The position numbers were made by a program, and so were the translations under genes. Below, piece by piece: positions 1-7,068 of a stretch of DNA of 7,068 bases. The notes beneath the pieces were generated by a model. It saw nothing but the letters and a program-made list of their open reading frames with translations. It was not told the origin of the DNA and ran no database searches. Source of the DNA: Desulfatitalea sp. (GTDB lineage Bacteria > Desulfobacterota > Desulfobacteria > Desulfobacterales > Desulfosarcinaceae); NCBI GenBank assembly GCA_013041835.1, contig JABDRH010000611.1, positions 1 to 7,068 on the forward strand, read 5' to 3'. The number at the start of each line of letters is the position of its first letter. Position 1 is the stretch's first letter.

Positions 1-421
1 CGTGGAAAACCGCTTCGTGGGCATGAAGTCACGGGGAGTATATGAAACACCGGGCGGCACTATCCTGCGCCAGGCCCACATGGCCATCGAGTCCATCACC
101 CTGGACAGGGAGGTGCAGCACCTGCGCGACGGGCTGATTCCCAAGTATGCCGAACTGATCTATAACGGCTTTTGGTTCGCACCGGAGCGCCGGTTGCTTC
201 AGGTCATGATCGACGATACCCAGACCCATGTGTCGGGCGTGGTGCGCCTGGATCTTTACAAAGGAAATTGCATTGCGACCGGTCGTAAATCGGACTTCTC
301 GCTGTACAGCGAAGCCCATGCCACCTTCGAGGACGACGTCGTTTACAGCCAGAAGGATGCCGAGGGATTCATCCGGCTCAACGCCCTTCGCCTGCGCATT
401 CAACGGCTGATGCAGCGCTAA
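1..421 (+). CDS. argG: Argininosuccinate synthase, C-terminal part (5' end outside window)
   Basis: This is the last 139 codons of argininosuccinate synthase, the cytoplasmic enzyme that joins citrulline and aspartate using ATP in the penultimate step of arginine synthesis. The reading frame is already open at base 2 and runs to TAA at 419-421. The GTG at base 2 is an internal Val codon, not a start. Family-typical segments are [18 protein letters not shown] directly at the edge, the helix with [12 protein letters not shown], the [15 protein letters not shown] stretch, and the C-terminal [16 protein letters not shown] region followed by a short helical tail used in tetramer formation. The family is about 400 residues long, so roughly the first two thirds are missing only because of the window edge. 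Its partner argH follows on the same strand, as in many arginine operons. Identification is secure; nothing looks degraded. Confidence 0.96.
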   Translation, partial: VENRFVGMKSRGVYETPGGTILRQAHMAIESITLDREVQHLRDGLIPKYAELIYNGFWFAPERRLLQVMIDDTQTHVSGVVRLDLYKGNCIATGRKSDFSLYSEAHATFEDDVVYSQKDAEGFIRLNALRLRIQRLMQR

Positions 422-566
422 GGCCTCGGCATAAAAAAGCAGATGAACTGAATATGGGCGCAATCCGGCACGATTCTTTTATACAGAGGCCCATCGTGGA
501 AGGGGTAATTGGCGAGGCGAGAAGAACTTCGTGCGGCGTCAATATAGAGAGACCAACCCACCAACC

Positions 567-571
567 AAGGA
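567..571 (+). promoter_or_regulatory. Ribosome binding site of argH
   Basis: AAGGA lies 7 nt before the ATG at 579. It supports that ATG as the argH start rather than the in-frame GTG at 531, whose extra 16 residues precede the conserved SSKPWGGRF start of the family. Confidence 0.65.
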
Positions 572-578
572 CCAATCA

Positions 579-2002
<1,424 letters not shown>

Positions 2003-2006
<4 letters not shown>

Positions 2007-2443
2007 CAAAGGATGTTTGCTTTTTAAAAAGGCCATGGGTCCGGGCCGTATGCCTGCTGATGCTCGTGGGGTGCGGTATCAAGGGACCGCCGTTGGCGCC
2101 CGAACGGCCCTTTCTGGAAAAAGTAGCAACCCTGGCAGCGTCCGTGCAGGGTGACACGGTTATCTTGAGCTGGTCGGTTCGAGGCGCCCGCAAGGGATTG
2201 CGCGGATTTGTCGTGTTTCGCGCCACCGACCGTCTGTCCGATCCCGATTGCCGGGAGTGCCCCCGGCGTTTTGAAAAAATCGGTGAGTTGACCCTGGATC
2301 CAGACAGTAAAACCCTAACATTCACAGACACCATCGGTCCGGGCAGCGTTCATACTTACCAGGTCCAACCGGTGGACCTGGCGGGTTCGCGCGGACCCGG
2401 ATCGAATAGGGTCTCGGTCGAAAGGGCGAAGGCAGATGAATGA
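2003..2443 (+). CDS. Small outer-membrane-type lipoprotein, LptM-like N-terminus with fibronectin type III-like domain
   Basis: A 146-residue predicted lipoprotein. The N-terminus has basic residues (K9, R10, R14), a hydrophobic stretch at about 15-23 and a lipobox LVGC with the lipid-modified cysteine at C24. The residues just after it, GIKGPPLAPE, resemble the CGLKGP start of LptM/YifL lipoproteins, which also lie beside dapF in Enterobacteria. Unlike LptM (about 65 residues), this protein continues into a beta-rich domain (about 40-140) with FN3-like spacing: VILSWSV, GFVVFRAT, FEKIGEL, TLTFTDT, HTYQVQPVDLAG. A CxxC pair (C83, C86) sits in a loop of this domain. The GTG start is the only plausible one upstream of the signal peptide and has AAAGG about 10 nt before it. 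It overlaps argH by 4 bp and dapF by 8 bp. LptM function is inferred from the short motif and location only; the safe label is FN3-like lipoprotein. Confidence 0.85.
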
Positions 2444-3263
2444 GATTCCTTTCTATAAAATGAGCGGCAGCGGCAACGACTTCATTCTCATCGACAACCG
2501 TCAGGGGATCATCGGGATGGACGATCCGCCCGCGTTCGTGGCAAAGGTATGCCGGCGGGCCATGTCGGTAGGGGCTGATGGCCTGATACTCATCGAGGCC
2601 TCGGCGCAGGCTGATTTTCGATGGCGATTTTTCAACTCGGACGGCAGCCTGCCCGAGATGTGCGGCAACGGCGCCAGGTGCGCGGCGCGCTTCGCTTTTT
2701 TAAACGGCATCGCCGGCGCCGACCTAGCCTTCGAGACCTTGGCGGGGCTTATCGAAGCCCACGTTGAAGACGATCAGGTGCGCATCAAGATGTCCGATCC
2801 CTCGGACCTGGTGTTGGACGATGCCATCGTCATGGCCGACTACCCCCTGCCCATCAGCCATGTGAACACGGGCGTGCCTCATGTGGTGATGCAAGTCAAG
2901 GATCTGGCCGCGGCCAATGTGACCGCCATTGGTCACGATATCCGGTTTCATCCCAAGTTCCAGCCCGAAGGCACCAACGTTAATTTTATTGCACCGACAG
3001 ACGACGGCCCATGGGCCATCCGGACCTATGAGCGCGGCGTGGAAGGCGAGACCCTGGCCTGCGGCACCGGCGCTGTGGCCGCTGCGCTGGTACTCGCCTT
3101 GCGCTACGATCTTGCATCGCCGGTGATCTTGAAAACGCGCAGCGGCTCCCTGCTGAAGTCGTATTTTCGGCGTCAAGGGGAGCGTTTCGACCAGGTTTGC
3201 CTGGAGGGCGATGCCCGAGTTGTCTATCAGGGGCTGTTGACCCCCGAAGCGTGGGCGTATTGA
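2436..3263 (+). CDS. dapF: Diaminopimelate epimerase
   Basis: A 275-residue PLP-independent epimerase converting LL- to meso-diaminopimelate in the cytoplasm, feeding both lysine synthesis and peptidoglycan cross-linking. The N-terminus FYKMSGSGNDFILIDN is the family start. The catalytic cysteine pair is visible as C76 in MCGNGARCAARF and C209 in ETLACGTGAVAAA, one in each of the two pseudo-symmetric halves. Other family blocks are NTGVPHVV and GTNVNFI. Length matches the usual 270-280 residues. The ATG at 2436 lies inside the end of the lipoprotein gene, with GAAGG/AAGGG just upstream at 2422-2432. The stop TGA at 3261-3263 overlaps the next ATG (TGATG). In many relatives lysA or dapA is nearby; neither is visible here. 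Confidence 0.97.
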   Translation: MNEIPFYKMSGSGNDFILIDNRQGIIGMDDPPAFVAKVCRRAMSVGADGLILIEASAQADFRWRFFNSDGSLPEMCGNGARCAARFAFLNGIAGADLAFETLAGLIEAHVEDDQVRIKMSDPSDLVLDDAIVMADYPLPISHVNTGVPHVVMQVKDLAAANVTAIGHDIRFHPKFQPEGTNVNFIAPTDDGPWAIRTYERGVEGETLACGTGAVAAALVLALRYDLASPVILKTRSGSLLKSYFRRQGERFDQVCLEGDARVVYQGLLTPEAWAY

Positions 3264-3769
3264 TGGACCCGGCGTGGGCCTATCTGTCCATCGGCAGCAA
3301 CCTTGGCGAGCGTCTGGACAACTGCTGCCGGGCCATCCAACACCTAACGGCGGACGGAACGGTCAAGGTGCTGGCGCGTTCCCCTTTTTACGAAAGCGAA
3401 CCGGTGGATTACCTGACGCAGCGATGGTTCCTCAATGCCGCCATGAAAATCGAGACCGGCTTAGCCCCCCACGCGCTGCTGGACAAGCTCAAGGGCATTG
3501 AACAGCGCATGGGGCGCACGCCGGACAAGGTGAGATTCGGGCCGCGCGTGCTGGACCTGGATATCATCTTGTATGAGGATCGTATCCTGTCCTGCGAGCA
3601 TCTGGTGATCCCCCATCCCCGCATGCACAAAAGACGCTTTGTCTTGCAACCCATCTGTGATATAGACCCGGTGGTCATGCATCCGATCCTGCAGCATGAT
3701 GTGAATACGCTTTTAAATCAATTAGGTGCATACGGCCAACGCTTAATGCCATGCTCATTCGACTGCTGA
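3263..3769 (+). CDS. folK: 2-amino-4-hydroxy-6-hydroxymethyldihydropteridine pyrophosphokinase
   Basis: A 168-residue HPPK, which transfers pyrophosphate from ATP to 6-hydroxymethyl-7,8-dihydropterin in folate synthesis. The start YLSIGSNLGERLDN, the SPFYESEPV block (40-48), the signature RFGPRVLDLDIILY with the Mg-binding aspartates D98 and D100, and the IPHPRMHKRRFVL block (116-128) are all intact. The ATG at 3263 is preferred because it places the conserved YLSIGSN motif 6 residues in and overlaps the dapF stop as TGATG. The same frame is open upstream to 3197, but that stretch lies inside dapF and does not resemble the family. No strong ribosome binding site precedes it, so translation probably depends on reinitiation from dapF. 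Its last 19 bp overlap the next gene. Confidence 0.95.
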   Translation: MDPAWAYLSIGSNLGERLDNCCRAIQHLTADGTVKVLARSPFYESEPVDYLTQRWFLNAAMKIETGLAPHALLDKLKGIEQRMGRTPDKVRFGPRVLDLDIILYEDRILSCEHLVIPHPRMHKRRFVLQPICDIDPVVMHPILQHDVNTLLNQLGAYGQRLMPCSFDC

Positions 3770-4020
3770 TTTATTTTATACTGGGCATCATCATCCATCG
3801 GGTGCTGAGAAAGCTGTTCAGCGGCCCGAAAAAACCCCGGGTTCAAACCGGCGGCCGCATGCCGCTCAAGGCTGATGACACAATGGTTCAGGACCCGCAG
3901 TGCGGGACCTACATTGCCCGCCGCGACGGCGAAACCTTACGAATCGGCGGGCAGACACTTTATTTTTGCAGCGAATCCTGCAAAGCGAAATACGTCGCGC
4001 GGCAGACACCCAAACCGTGA
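3751..4020 (+). CDS. Small membrane-anchored YHS/TRASH-like cysteine-motif protein
   Basis: An 89-residue protein of unproven function. Residues 2-23 form a hydrophobic helix ([22 protein letters not shown]) that probably anchors it in the inner membrane as an uncleaved signal anchor. A polar Lys/Pro-rich linker follows (25-40). The C-terminal part holds [11 protein letters not shown] (C51) and [13 protein letters not shown] (C73, C77), the spacing of a small YHS/TRASH-type metal-binding motif (C-x21-C-x3-C). It resembles short proteins of the PP0621 type and those I recall in this position in Desulfobacterota. The ATG at 3751 starts 19 bp before the folK stop; an ATG at 3746 is in the folK frame and is not the start. 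No clear ribosome binding site, so coupling with folK is likely. Metal binding is inferred from the cysteines alone. Confidence 0.82.
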   Translation: MLIRLLIYFILGIIIHRVLRKLFSGPKKPRVQTGGRMPLKADDTMVQDPQCGTYIARRDGETLRIGGQTLYFCSESCKAKYVARQTPKP

Positions 4021-4084
4021 TTCCGTTGCGTCGGGCGGGTCGATCACTTCAACCGCCGGAGCTCGCCCTGTAACGAATCCTTAC

Positions 4085-4092
4085 AAAAGGAG
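4085..4092 (+). promoter_or_regulatory. Strong ribosome binding site of the transaldolase gene
   Basis: AAAAGGAG ends 7 nt before the ATG at 4100 and only 1 nt before the in-frame ATG at 4094. It therefore selects 4100 as the start, giving the family-typical MKFFIDTA. Confidence 0.75.
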
Positions 4093-4099
4093 CATGGAT

Positions 4100-4747
4100 A
4101 TGAAATTCTTCATAGACACCGCCAATATCGAGGAGATCAAAGAGGCCAACGCCATGGGCATGGTGGATGGCGTCACCACCAATCCCAGCCTGATCGCCAA
4201 GGAGGGGGGCGATTTCAAGGAAATCATCACCGAAATCTGTCATATCGTGGATGGCCCCATCAGCGCTGAAGTCATCAGCCTGGAAACACAGGGCATGATC
4301 GGCGAAGCCAGGGATCTGGCCCGGATTCATGAGAACATCGTCGTCAAGATCCCCATGACCATCGACGGCCTAAAAGCGGTGCGACAGCTTTCCGGCGAAG
4401 GCATCAAGACCAATGTCACCCTGGTCTTTTCACCCCTGCAAGCCCTGATGGCCGCCAAGGCCGGCGCGACCTACGTGAGTCCATTTGTAGGCCGCCTGGA
4501 CGACCTGGCCCAGGAGGGCATGGTGCTTATCGAGCAATTGGTGGAGATTTACAGCAATTACGCCTTTGATACGGAAATCATCGTGGCCAGCGTTCGAAAT
4601 CCCTTGCATGTGCTCGAAGCGGCCATGATGGGCGCCGACATCGCCACCATTCCATTTAATGTATTGAGCAAACTGGCCGCCCATCCACTGACGGACAAAG
4701 GCATCAAGGCCTTTTTGGACGATTGGCAAAAACGCAACTCCCGTTAA
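4100..4747 (+). CDS. tal: Transaldolase, small FSA/TalC-like subfamily
   Basis: A 215-residue transaldolase of the short class, a cytoplasmic (beta/alpha)8 enzyme moving a dihydroxyacetone unit between sugar phosphates in the non-oxidative pentose phosphate pathway. [13 protein letters not shown] starts the first strand, TTNPSL is at 26-31, and the Schiff-base lysine is K83 in VVKIPMT. The [12 protein letters not shown] and [11 protein letters not shown] blocks follow. E57 (in ISAEV) and F129 stand where fructose-6-phosphate aldolase of E. coli has Q59 and Y131, which favours true transaldolase activity over aldolase activity. The ATG at 4100 is chosen over 4094 because of ribosome binding site spacing. 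It sits 79 bp after the YHS-like gene; no convincing promoter is seen in that gap, so it may be in the same transcript. Confidence 0.94.
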   Translation: MKFFIDTANIEEIKEANAMGMVDGVTTNPSLIAKEGGDFKEIITEICHIVDGPISAEVISLETQGMIGEARDLARIHENIVVKIPMTIDGLKAVRQLSGEGIKTNVTLVFSPLQALMAAKAGATYVSPFVGRLDDLAQEGMVLIEQLVEIYSNYAFDTEIIVASVRNPLHVLEAAMMGADIATIPFNVLSKLAAHPLTDKGIKAFLDDWQKRNSR

Positions 4748-4813
4748 CGGACAGGGGGCTTTTGATCCGCTTGCGGACAACGGATTGCATCGGCCCCGCA
4801 TTAGCGGCAAAAA

Positions 4814-4819
4814 AGAGGA
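4814..4819 (+). promoter_or_regulatory. Ribosome binding site of pgsA
   Basis: AGAGGA lies 5 nt before the ATG at 4825. It argues for that start rather than in-frame ATGs further upstream such as 4723, which lies inside the transaldolase gene. Confidence 0.65.
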
Positions 4820-4824
4820 TTCGC

Positions 4825-5391
4825 ATGCGTCTGCCGGATCGAATCAATCAAATACTCGGCGATCCCAACGCCTTGACCCTTTTTCGTATCCTGACGGTGC
4901 CGGTGGTCGTGGTGTTGATGATCGCCCCCAACCGCTGGACCAGCCTTTGCGCGGCCTTGCTCTTCAGCGCCGCAGCCATTACCGATTACTTCGACGGCTA
5001 TTTGGCCCGCCGTAAAGGCATGATTTCCAATCTGGGGAAAGTCATGGACCCGGTGGCGGATAAGCTGTTGGTGTCGTGCGCCTTTATTATGCTGGCCGCC
5101 CAGCAATGGGTGCCGGCCTGGATCGTGTGCGTGATCATCGGCCGGGAAATCGCCGTCACCGGGTTGCGCAATCTGATCGCCCATCACCAGGCGGATGTAT
5201 CGGCTTCCCAGCTTGGTAAATACAAAACCGGATTTCAGATCGCCGCGGCCATTCCCCTGTTGATTCACTATGAATTTTTCTGGCTCGATGTGCAGGTCAT
5301 CGGACAGTTCTTCCTATGGGGCGCGCTGCTGTTTACCGTTTGGTCCGGCGTGGATTACTTCGTACGCCATCGCAAACTGCTGCAGCCTTGA
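4825..5391 (+). CDS. pgsA: CDP-diacylglycerol-glycerol-3-phosphate 3-phosphatidyltransferase
   Basis: A 188-residue integral inner-membrane enzyme that makes phosphatidylglycerophosphate from CDP-diacylglycerol and glycerol 3-phosphate, the committed step to phosphatidylglycerol and cardiolipin. The complete CDP-alcohol phosphatidyltransferase signature DGx2ARx8Gx3Dx3D is visible: D57, G58, A61, R62, G71, D75, D79. The N-terminal NALTLFRI and the later GREIAVTGLRN block (106-116) are typical of PgsA rather than PssA. Hydrophobic segments lie at about 17-34, 38-53, 81-92, 96-106 and the last 45 residues. Length fits the family (about 180-200). The start at 4825 has AGAGGA 5 nt upstream and gives MRLPDRINQILGDPN; the frame is open further upstream but unsupported. 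It is 77 bp after the transaldolase gene and is followed by the tRNA promoter. Confidence 0.93.
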   Translation: MRLPDRINQILGDPNALTLFRILTVPVVVVLMIAPNRWTSLCAALLFSAAAITDYFDGYLARRKGMISNLGKVMDPVADKLLVSCAFIMLAAQQWVPAWIVCVIIGREIAVTGLRNLIAHHQADVSASQLGKYKTGFQIAAAIPLLIHYEFFWLDVQVIGQFFLWGALLFTVWSGVDYFVRHRKLLQP

Positions 5392-5408
5392 TCAACCACA
5401 ATTTTCTA

Positions 5409-5435
5409 TTGACAAAACCGGCCGCAATAGATACT
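5409..5435 (+). promoter_or_regulatory. Probable sigma-70 type promoter for the tRNA pair
   Basis: A perfect -35 hexamer TTGACA at 5409-5414 is followed, after a short 15-bp spacer, by GATACT at 5430-5435 (4 of 6 matches to TATAAT). Transcription would start near 5442, about a dozen bases before tRNA-Gly. A -10 with the usual 17-bp spacing (TACTTA) is poorer, so the exact -10 is uncertain. Confidence 0.6.
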
Positions 5436-5453
5436 TAGTCGTCTTCAAACTGA

Positions 5454-5528
5454 GCGGGAATAACTCAGTGGTAGAGTGCGACCTTGCCAAGGTCGAAGTC
5501 GCGGGTTCAAATCCCGTTTCCCGCTCCA
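5454..5528 (+). tRNA. tRNA-Gly (anticodon GCC)
   Basis: A complete 75-nt cloverleaf. The acceptor stem GCGGGAA (5454-5460) pairs fully with TTCCCGC (5518-5524). The D stem is ACTC/GAGT. The anticodon stem CGACC/GGTCG encloses the loop TTGCCAA with anticodon GCC at 5486-5488. The T arm is GCGGG-TTCAAAT-CCCGT with one G-T wobble. The discriminator base is T5525, and CCA is encoded at 5526-5528. It reads glycine codons GGC and GGU. It is separated by only 10 bp from the following tRNA-Cys and is probably processed from a shared precursor. Confidence 0.97.
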
Positions 5529-5538
5529 TTTCTTTTTA

Positions 5539-5613
<75 letters not shown>

Positions 5614-5725
5614 TTTCTTTTCATCTCACCTCGGCCGACGGTGCCATCGGCAGTCATACCCAGGCTGCTCAGAAGGCATATGAAGACTTCAAGGCGTTGA
5701 CTCAAAAATTGTTTGTACGGATGAA

Positions 5726-5734
5726 AAGGTGATC
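5726..5734 (+). promoter_or_regulatory. Ribosome binding site of cinA
   Basis: AAGGTGATC matches the 5' part of the anti-Shine-Dalgarno complement (GGTGATC, 7 bases) rather than the usual GGAGG core. In aligned spacing it positions the ATG at 5737 well, and it supports that start. Confidence 0.6.
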
Positions 5735-5736
5735 AT

Positions 5737-6996
5737 ATGCGTGCGGAAATTCTGGCGACCGGAGATGAAATTCGTACCGGTGCATTGGTGGACAGCAATT
5801 CGGCCTACATTGCCGACCGGTTGGAAGGGATCGGTGTCGAGGTGACGCGGCACCATGCCGTGGGGGATCATCTCGAGACGCTGGCGGCCGTGTTTCGGGA
5901 GATGGCCGGCCGTTGCGAGGTGGCCGTGGTCACCGGCGGCCTGGGCCCCACCCAGGATGATCTGAGTTCGGCCGCGGCGGCTGCGGCGGCCGGTGTCCAA
6001 CTGGTGGAAGATGCGCGCGCCCTGGCACAGATCGAAGCGTTTTTCGCCAAGCGTGGACGGCCCATGACCGCTTCCAACCGCAAGCAGGCCCTGTTTCCCC
6101 AGGGTGCACATTGCCTGTACAACGCCTTGGGAACGGCGCCCGGGTTTCAGATGGCGTTGAACGGATGCACCCTTTTCTTTCTGCCCGGAGTGCCCAACGA
6201 AATGCGCGCCATGCTTGGCGAGCAAGTGCTGCCGCAGCTCGAGCAATTACAAGGTTCCCAACGGCGGCACCGATTGGTGCGCGTGATTTCGACCTTCGGG
6301 CAGACGGAAAGCGCGGTGGGGGAAACGCTGGCCGGGCTCACCGACCGTTTCCCGCAGGTTACGCTCGGTTTGCGGGCCAAATTCCCCGAAATTCAGGTCA
6401 AACTCTACCTGAACACCGCCGACCGGCCGGCGGGCGAGGCGATGCTGGCGCAGGCCGTGGCCTATGGGGTCGAGCGGCTTCAACCGTATGTCTTTTCCCT
6501 GAACGAGCGCACGATGGCGGCAAAGGTGGGCGCGATGCTGCTGCAGCGGGGAGAAACCCTGGCGTTGGCCGAAAGCTGCACCGGCGGACTGGCGGCCAAC
6601 TGGATAACCAACACGCCCGGTTCATCGGACTATTTTCTGCTATCCGCCGTCACCTATGCCAATGCAGGCAAAGTCAAACTGCTGGGGGTTTCCGAGCAGA
6701 CCCTGGCGGAAAAAGGCGCCGTGGACGAAGAGACCGCCCGCCAAATGGCCGAAGGGGTGCGGCGCGTCGCCGGCGCCGATTACGGCCTGGCCACCACCGG
6801 CATTGCCGGACCCGATGGCGGCACGCCGGATAAACCCGTGGGGACCATCTGCATCGGCCTGGCCACGGCCAAAGAGACCCTCTCCCGTCGTCACACCCTT
6901 TCATTTGGCCGTCGCCTGATGAACAAACGCCTGTTCGCCACACTGGCCCTGGACCTGTTGCGAAAGTATATCACCGGTGATTTGAAGCCGCGCTGA
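5737..6996 (+). CDS. cinA: CinA family protein, COG1058 domain plus nicotinamide-nucleotide amidohydrolase domain
   Basis: A 419-residue, full-length two-domain CinA. The N-terminal part (about 1-165) is the MoaB/MogA-like COG1058 domain, linked in characterised members to ADP-ribose pyrophosphatase activity. It shows ILATGDEIRTGALVDSNSAY at the start, VVTGGLGPTQDDLS with T66-D75, NRKQA at 114-118 and FFLPGVPNEM. The C-terminal domain (about 255-410) is the NMN deamidase (PncC-like) domain of the pyridine nucleotide salvage cycle. It has AESCTGG with the nucleophile-type serine S280, YANAGKVKLLGV with K312, and TTGIAGPDGG at 353-362. Both domains look active. A run of seven alanines (about 79-86, in SSAAAAAAAG) follows the GGLGPT motif. 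It is in the cytoplasm by sequence; the competence link implied by the name is historical and not shown here. It is separated from pgsA by two tRNA genes and probably has separate expression. Confidence 0.95.
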   Translation: MRAEILATGDEIRTGALVDSNSAYIADRLEGIGVEVTRHHAVGDHLETLAAVFREMAGRCEVAVVTGGLGPTQDDLSSAAAAAAAGVQLVEDARALAQIEAFFAKRGRPMTASNRKQALFPQGAHCLYNALGTAPGFQMALNGCTLFFLPGVPNEMRAMLGEQVLPQLEQLQGSQRRHRLVRVISTFGQTESAVGETLAGLTDRFPQVTLGLRAKFPEIQVKLYLNTADRPAGEAMLAQAVAYGVERLQPYVFSLNERTMAAKVGAMLLQRGETLALAESCTGGLAANWITNTPGSSDYFLLSAVTYANAGKVKLLGVSEQTLAEKGAVDEETARQMAEGVRRVAGADYGLATTGIAGPDGGTPDKPVGTICIGLATAKETLSRRHTLSFGRRLMNKRLFATLALDLLRKYITGDLKPR

Positions 6997-7054
6997 AGAA
7001 AAACGCCCAAGCCTTTGAATCCAAACACAAAGACGAAATGATCACCTTCGCCCA

Positions 7055-7068
7055 GAGGCCATGGCCTC
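7055..7068. repeat. Perfect 14-bp palindrome at the window edge
   Basis: GAGGCCATGGCCTC is its own reverse complement. It could be the tip of a longer hairpin downstream of cinA, possibly a transcription terminator, but the window stops here and no T-run can be seen. It begins 59 bp after the cinA stop; the bases between (6997-7054) show no gene that I can support. Confidence 0.5.

Noticed and set aside
480..548. Possible -10 elements (TATACA near 480, TATAGA near 543) for an argH promoter
   Set aside because: Neither has a -35 hexamer at a workable distance; argH is more likely transcribed with argG.
531..578. GTG at 531 as a longer argH start
   Set aside because: The extra residues do not match the family, and AAGGA is correctly placed for the ATG at 579.
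4738..4777. Small dyads after the transaldolase stop (CCGTTAACGG at 4741-4750; TCCGC-TT-GCGGA at 4766-4777) as a terminator
   Set aside because: Stems are short, and the only T-run (4 T at 4760-4763) is not directly behind a stable stem; pgsA follows closely with its own ribosome binding site.
5634..5651. GCCGA/TCGGC hairpin downstream of tRNA-Cys as a terminator
   Set aside because: The stem is only 5 bp with an 8-nt loop and there is no T-run after it.
5689..6246. A long minus-strand open frame across the cinA N-terminal half
   Set aside because: It is a shadow of cinA with no recognisable motifs; cinA itself is intact.
7038..7068. A gene starting at ATG 7038 (MITFAQRPWP) running off the edge
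   Set aside because: Only about 10 codons are visible, there is no ribosome binding site, and the palindrome overlaps it; this is not enough to call a gene.

Overview
The window reads as an ordinary, tightly packed stretch of housekeeping chromosome from a GC-rich Gram-negative bacterium. The best guess is a member of the Desulfobacterota (the former Deltaproteobacteria, Desulfosarcina/Desulfobacteraceae-like). This rests on recalled gene order (argG-argH-FN3 lipoprotein-dapF-folK-small YHS-like protein-transaldolase-pgsA) and on the style of the proteins, not on a database search. All protein genes and both tRNAs lie on the + strand.

Left part (1-2006): the 3' end of argG, cut by the window edge, then after 157 bp the complete argH. 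These encode the last two steps of arginine synthesis. Middle part (2003-4020): a chain of overlapping genes that looks like one translationally coupled transcript. argH overlaps a small lipoprotein gene (LptM-like lipobox region plus a fibronectin type III-like domain). That overlaps dapF (diaminopimelate epimerase, lysine and peptidoglycan), which overlaps folK (folate), which overlaps a small membrane-anchored cysteine-motif protein. Then, with short gaps and good ribosome binding sites, come a small transaldolase (4100-4747) and pgsA (4825-5391, phosphatidylglycerophosphate synthase).

Right part (5392-7068): a recognisable promoter drives two tandem tRNA genes, tRNA-Gly(GCC) and tRNA-Cys(GCA), both with encoded CCA. 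After 123 bp comes cinA (5737-6996, two-domain CinA/NMN amidohydrolase). The last 72 bp are non-coding as far as can be seen and end in a perfect 14-bp palindrome cut by the window edge.

No mobile element, CRISPR array, phage gene or defence system is visible. I do not see an undescribed system here. The least characterised items are the FN3 lipoprotein with a CxxC pair and the small membrane-anchored YHS-like protein; both merit a modest second look.
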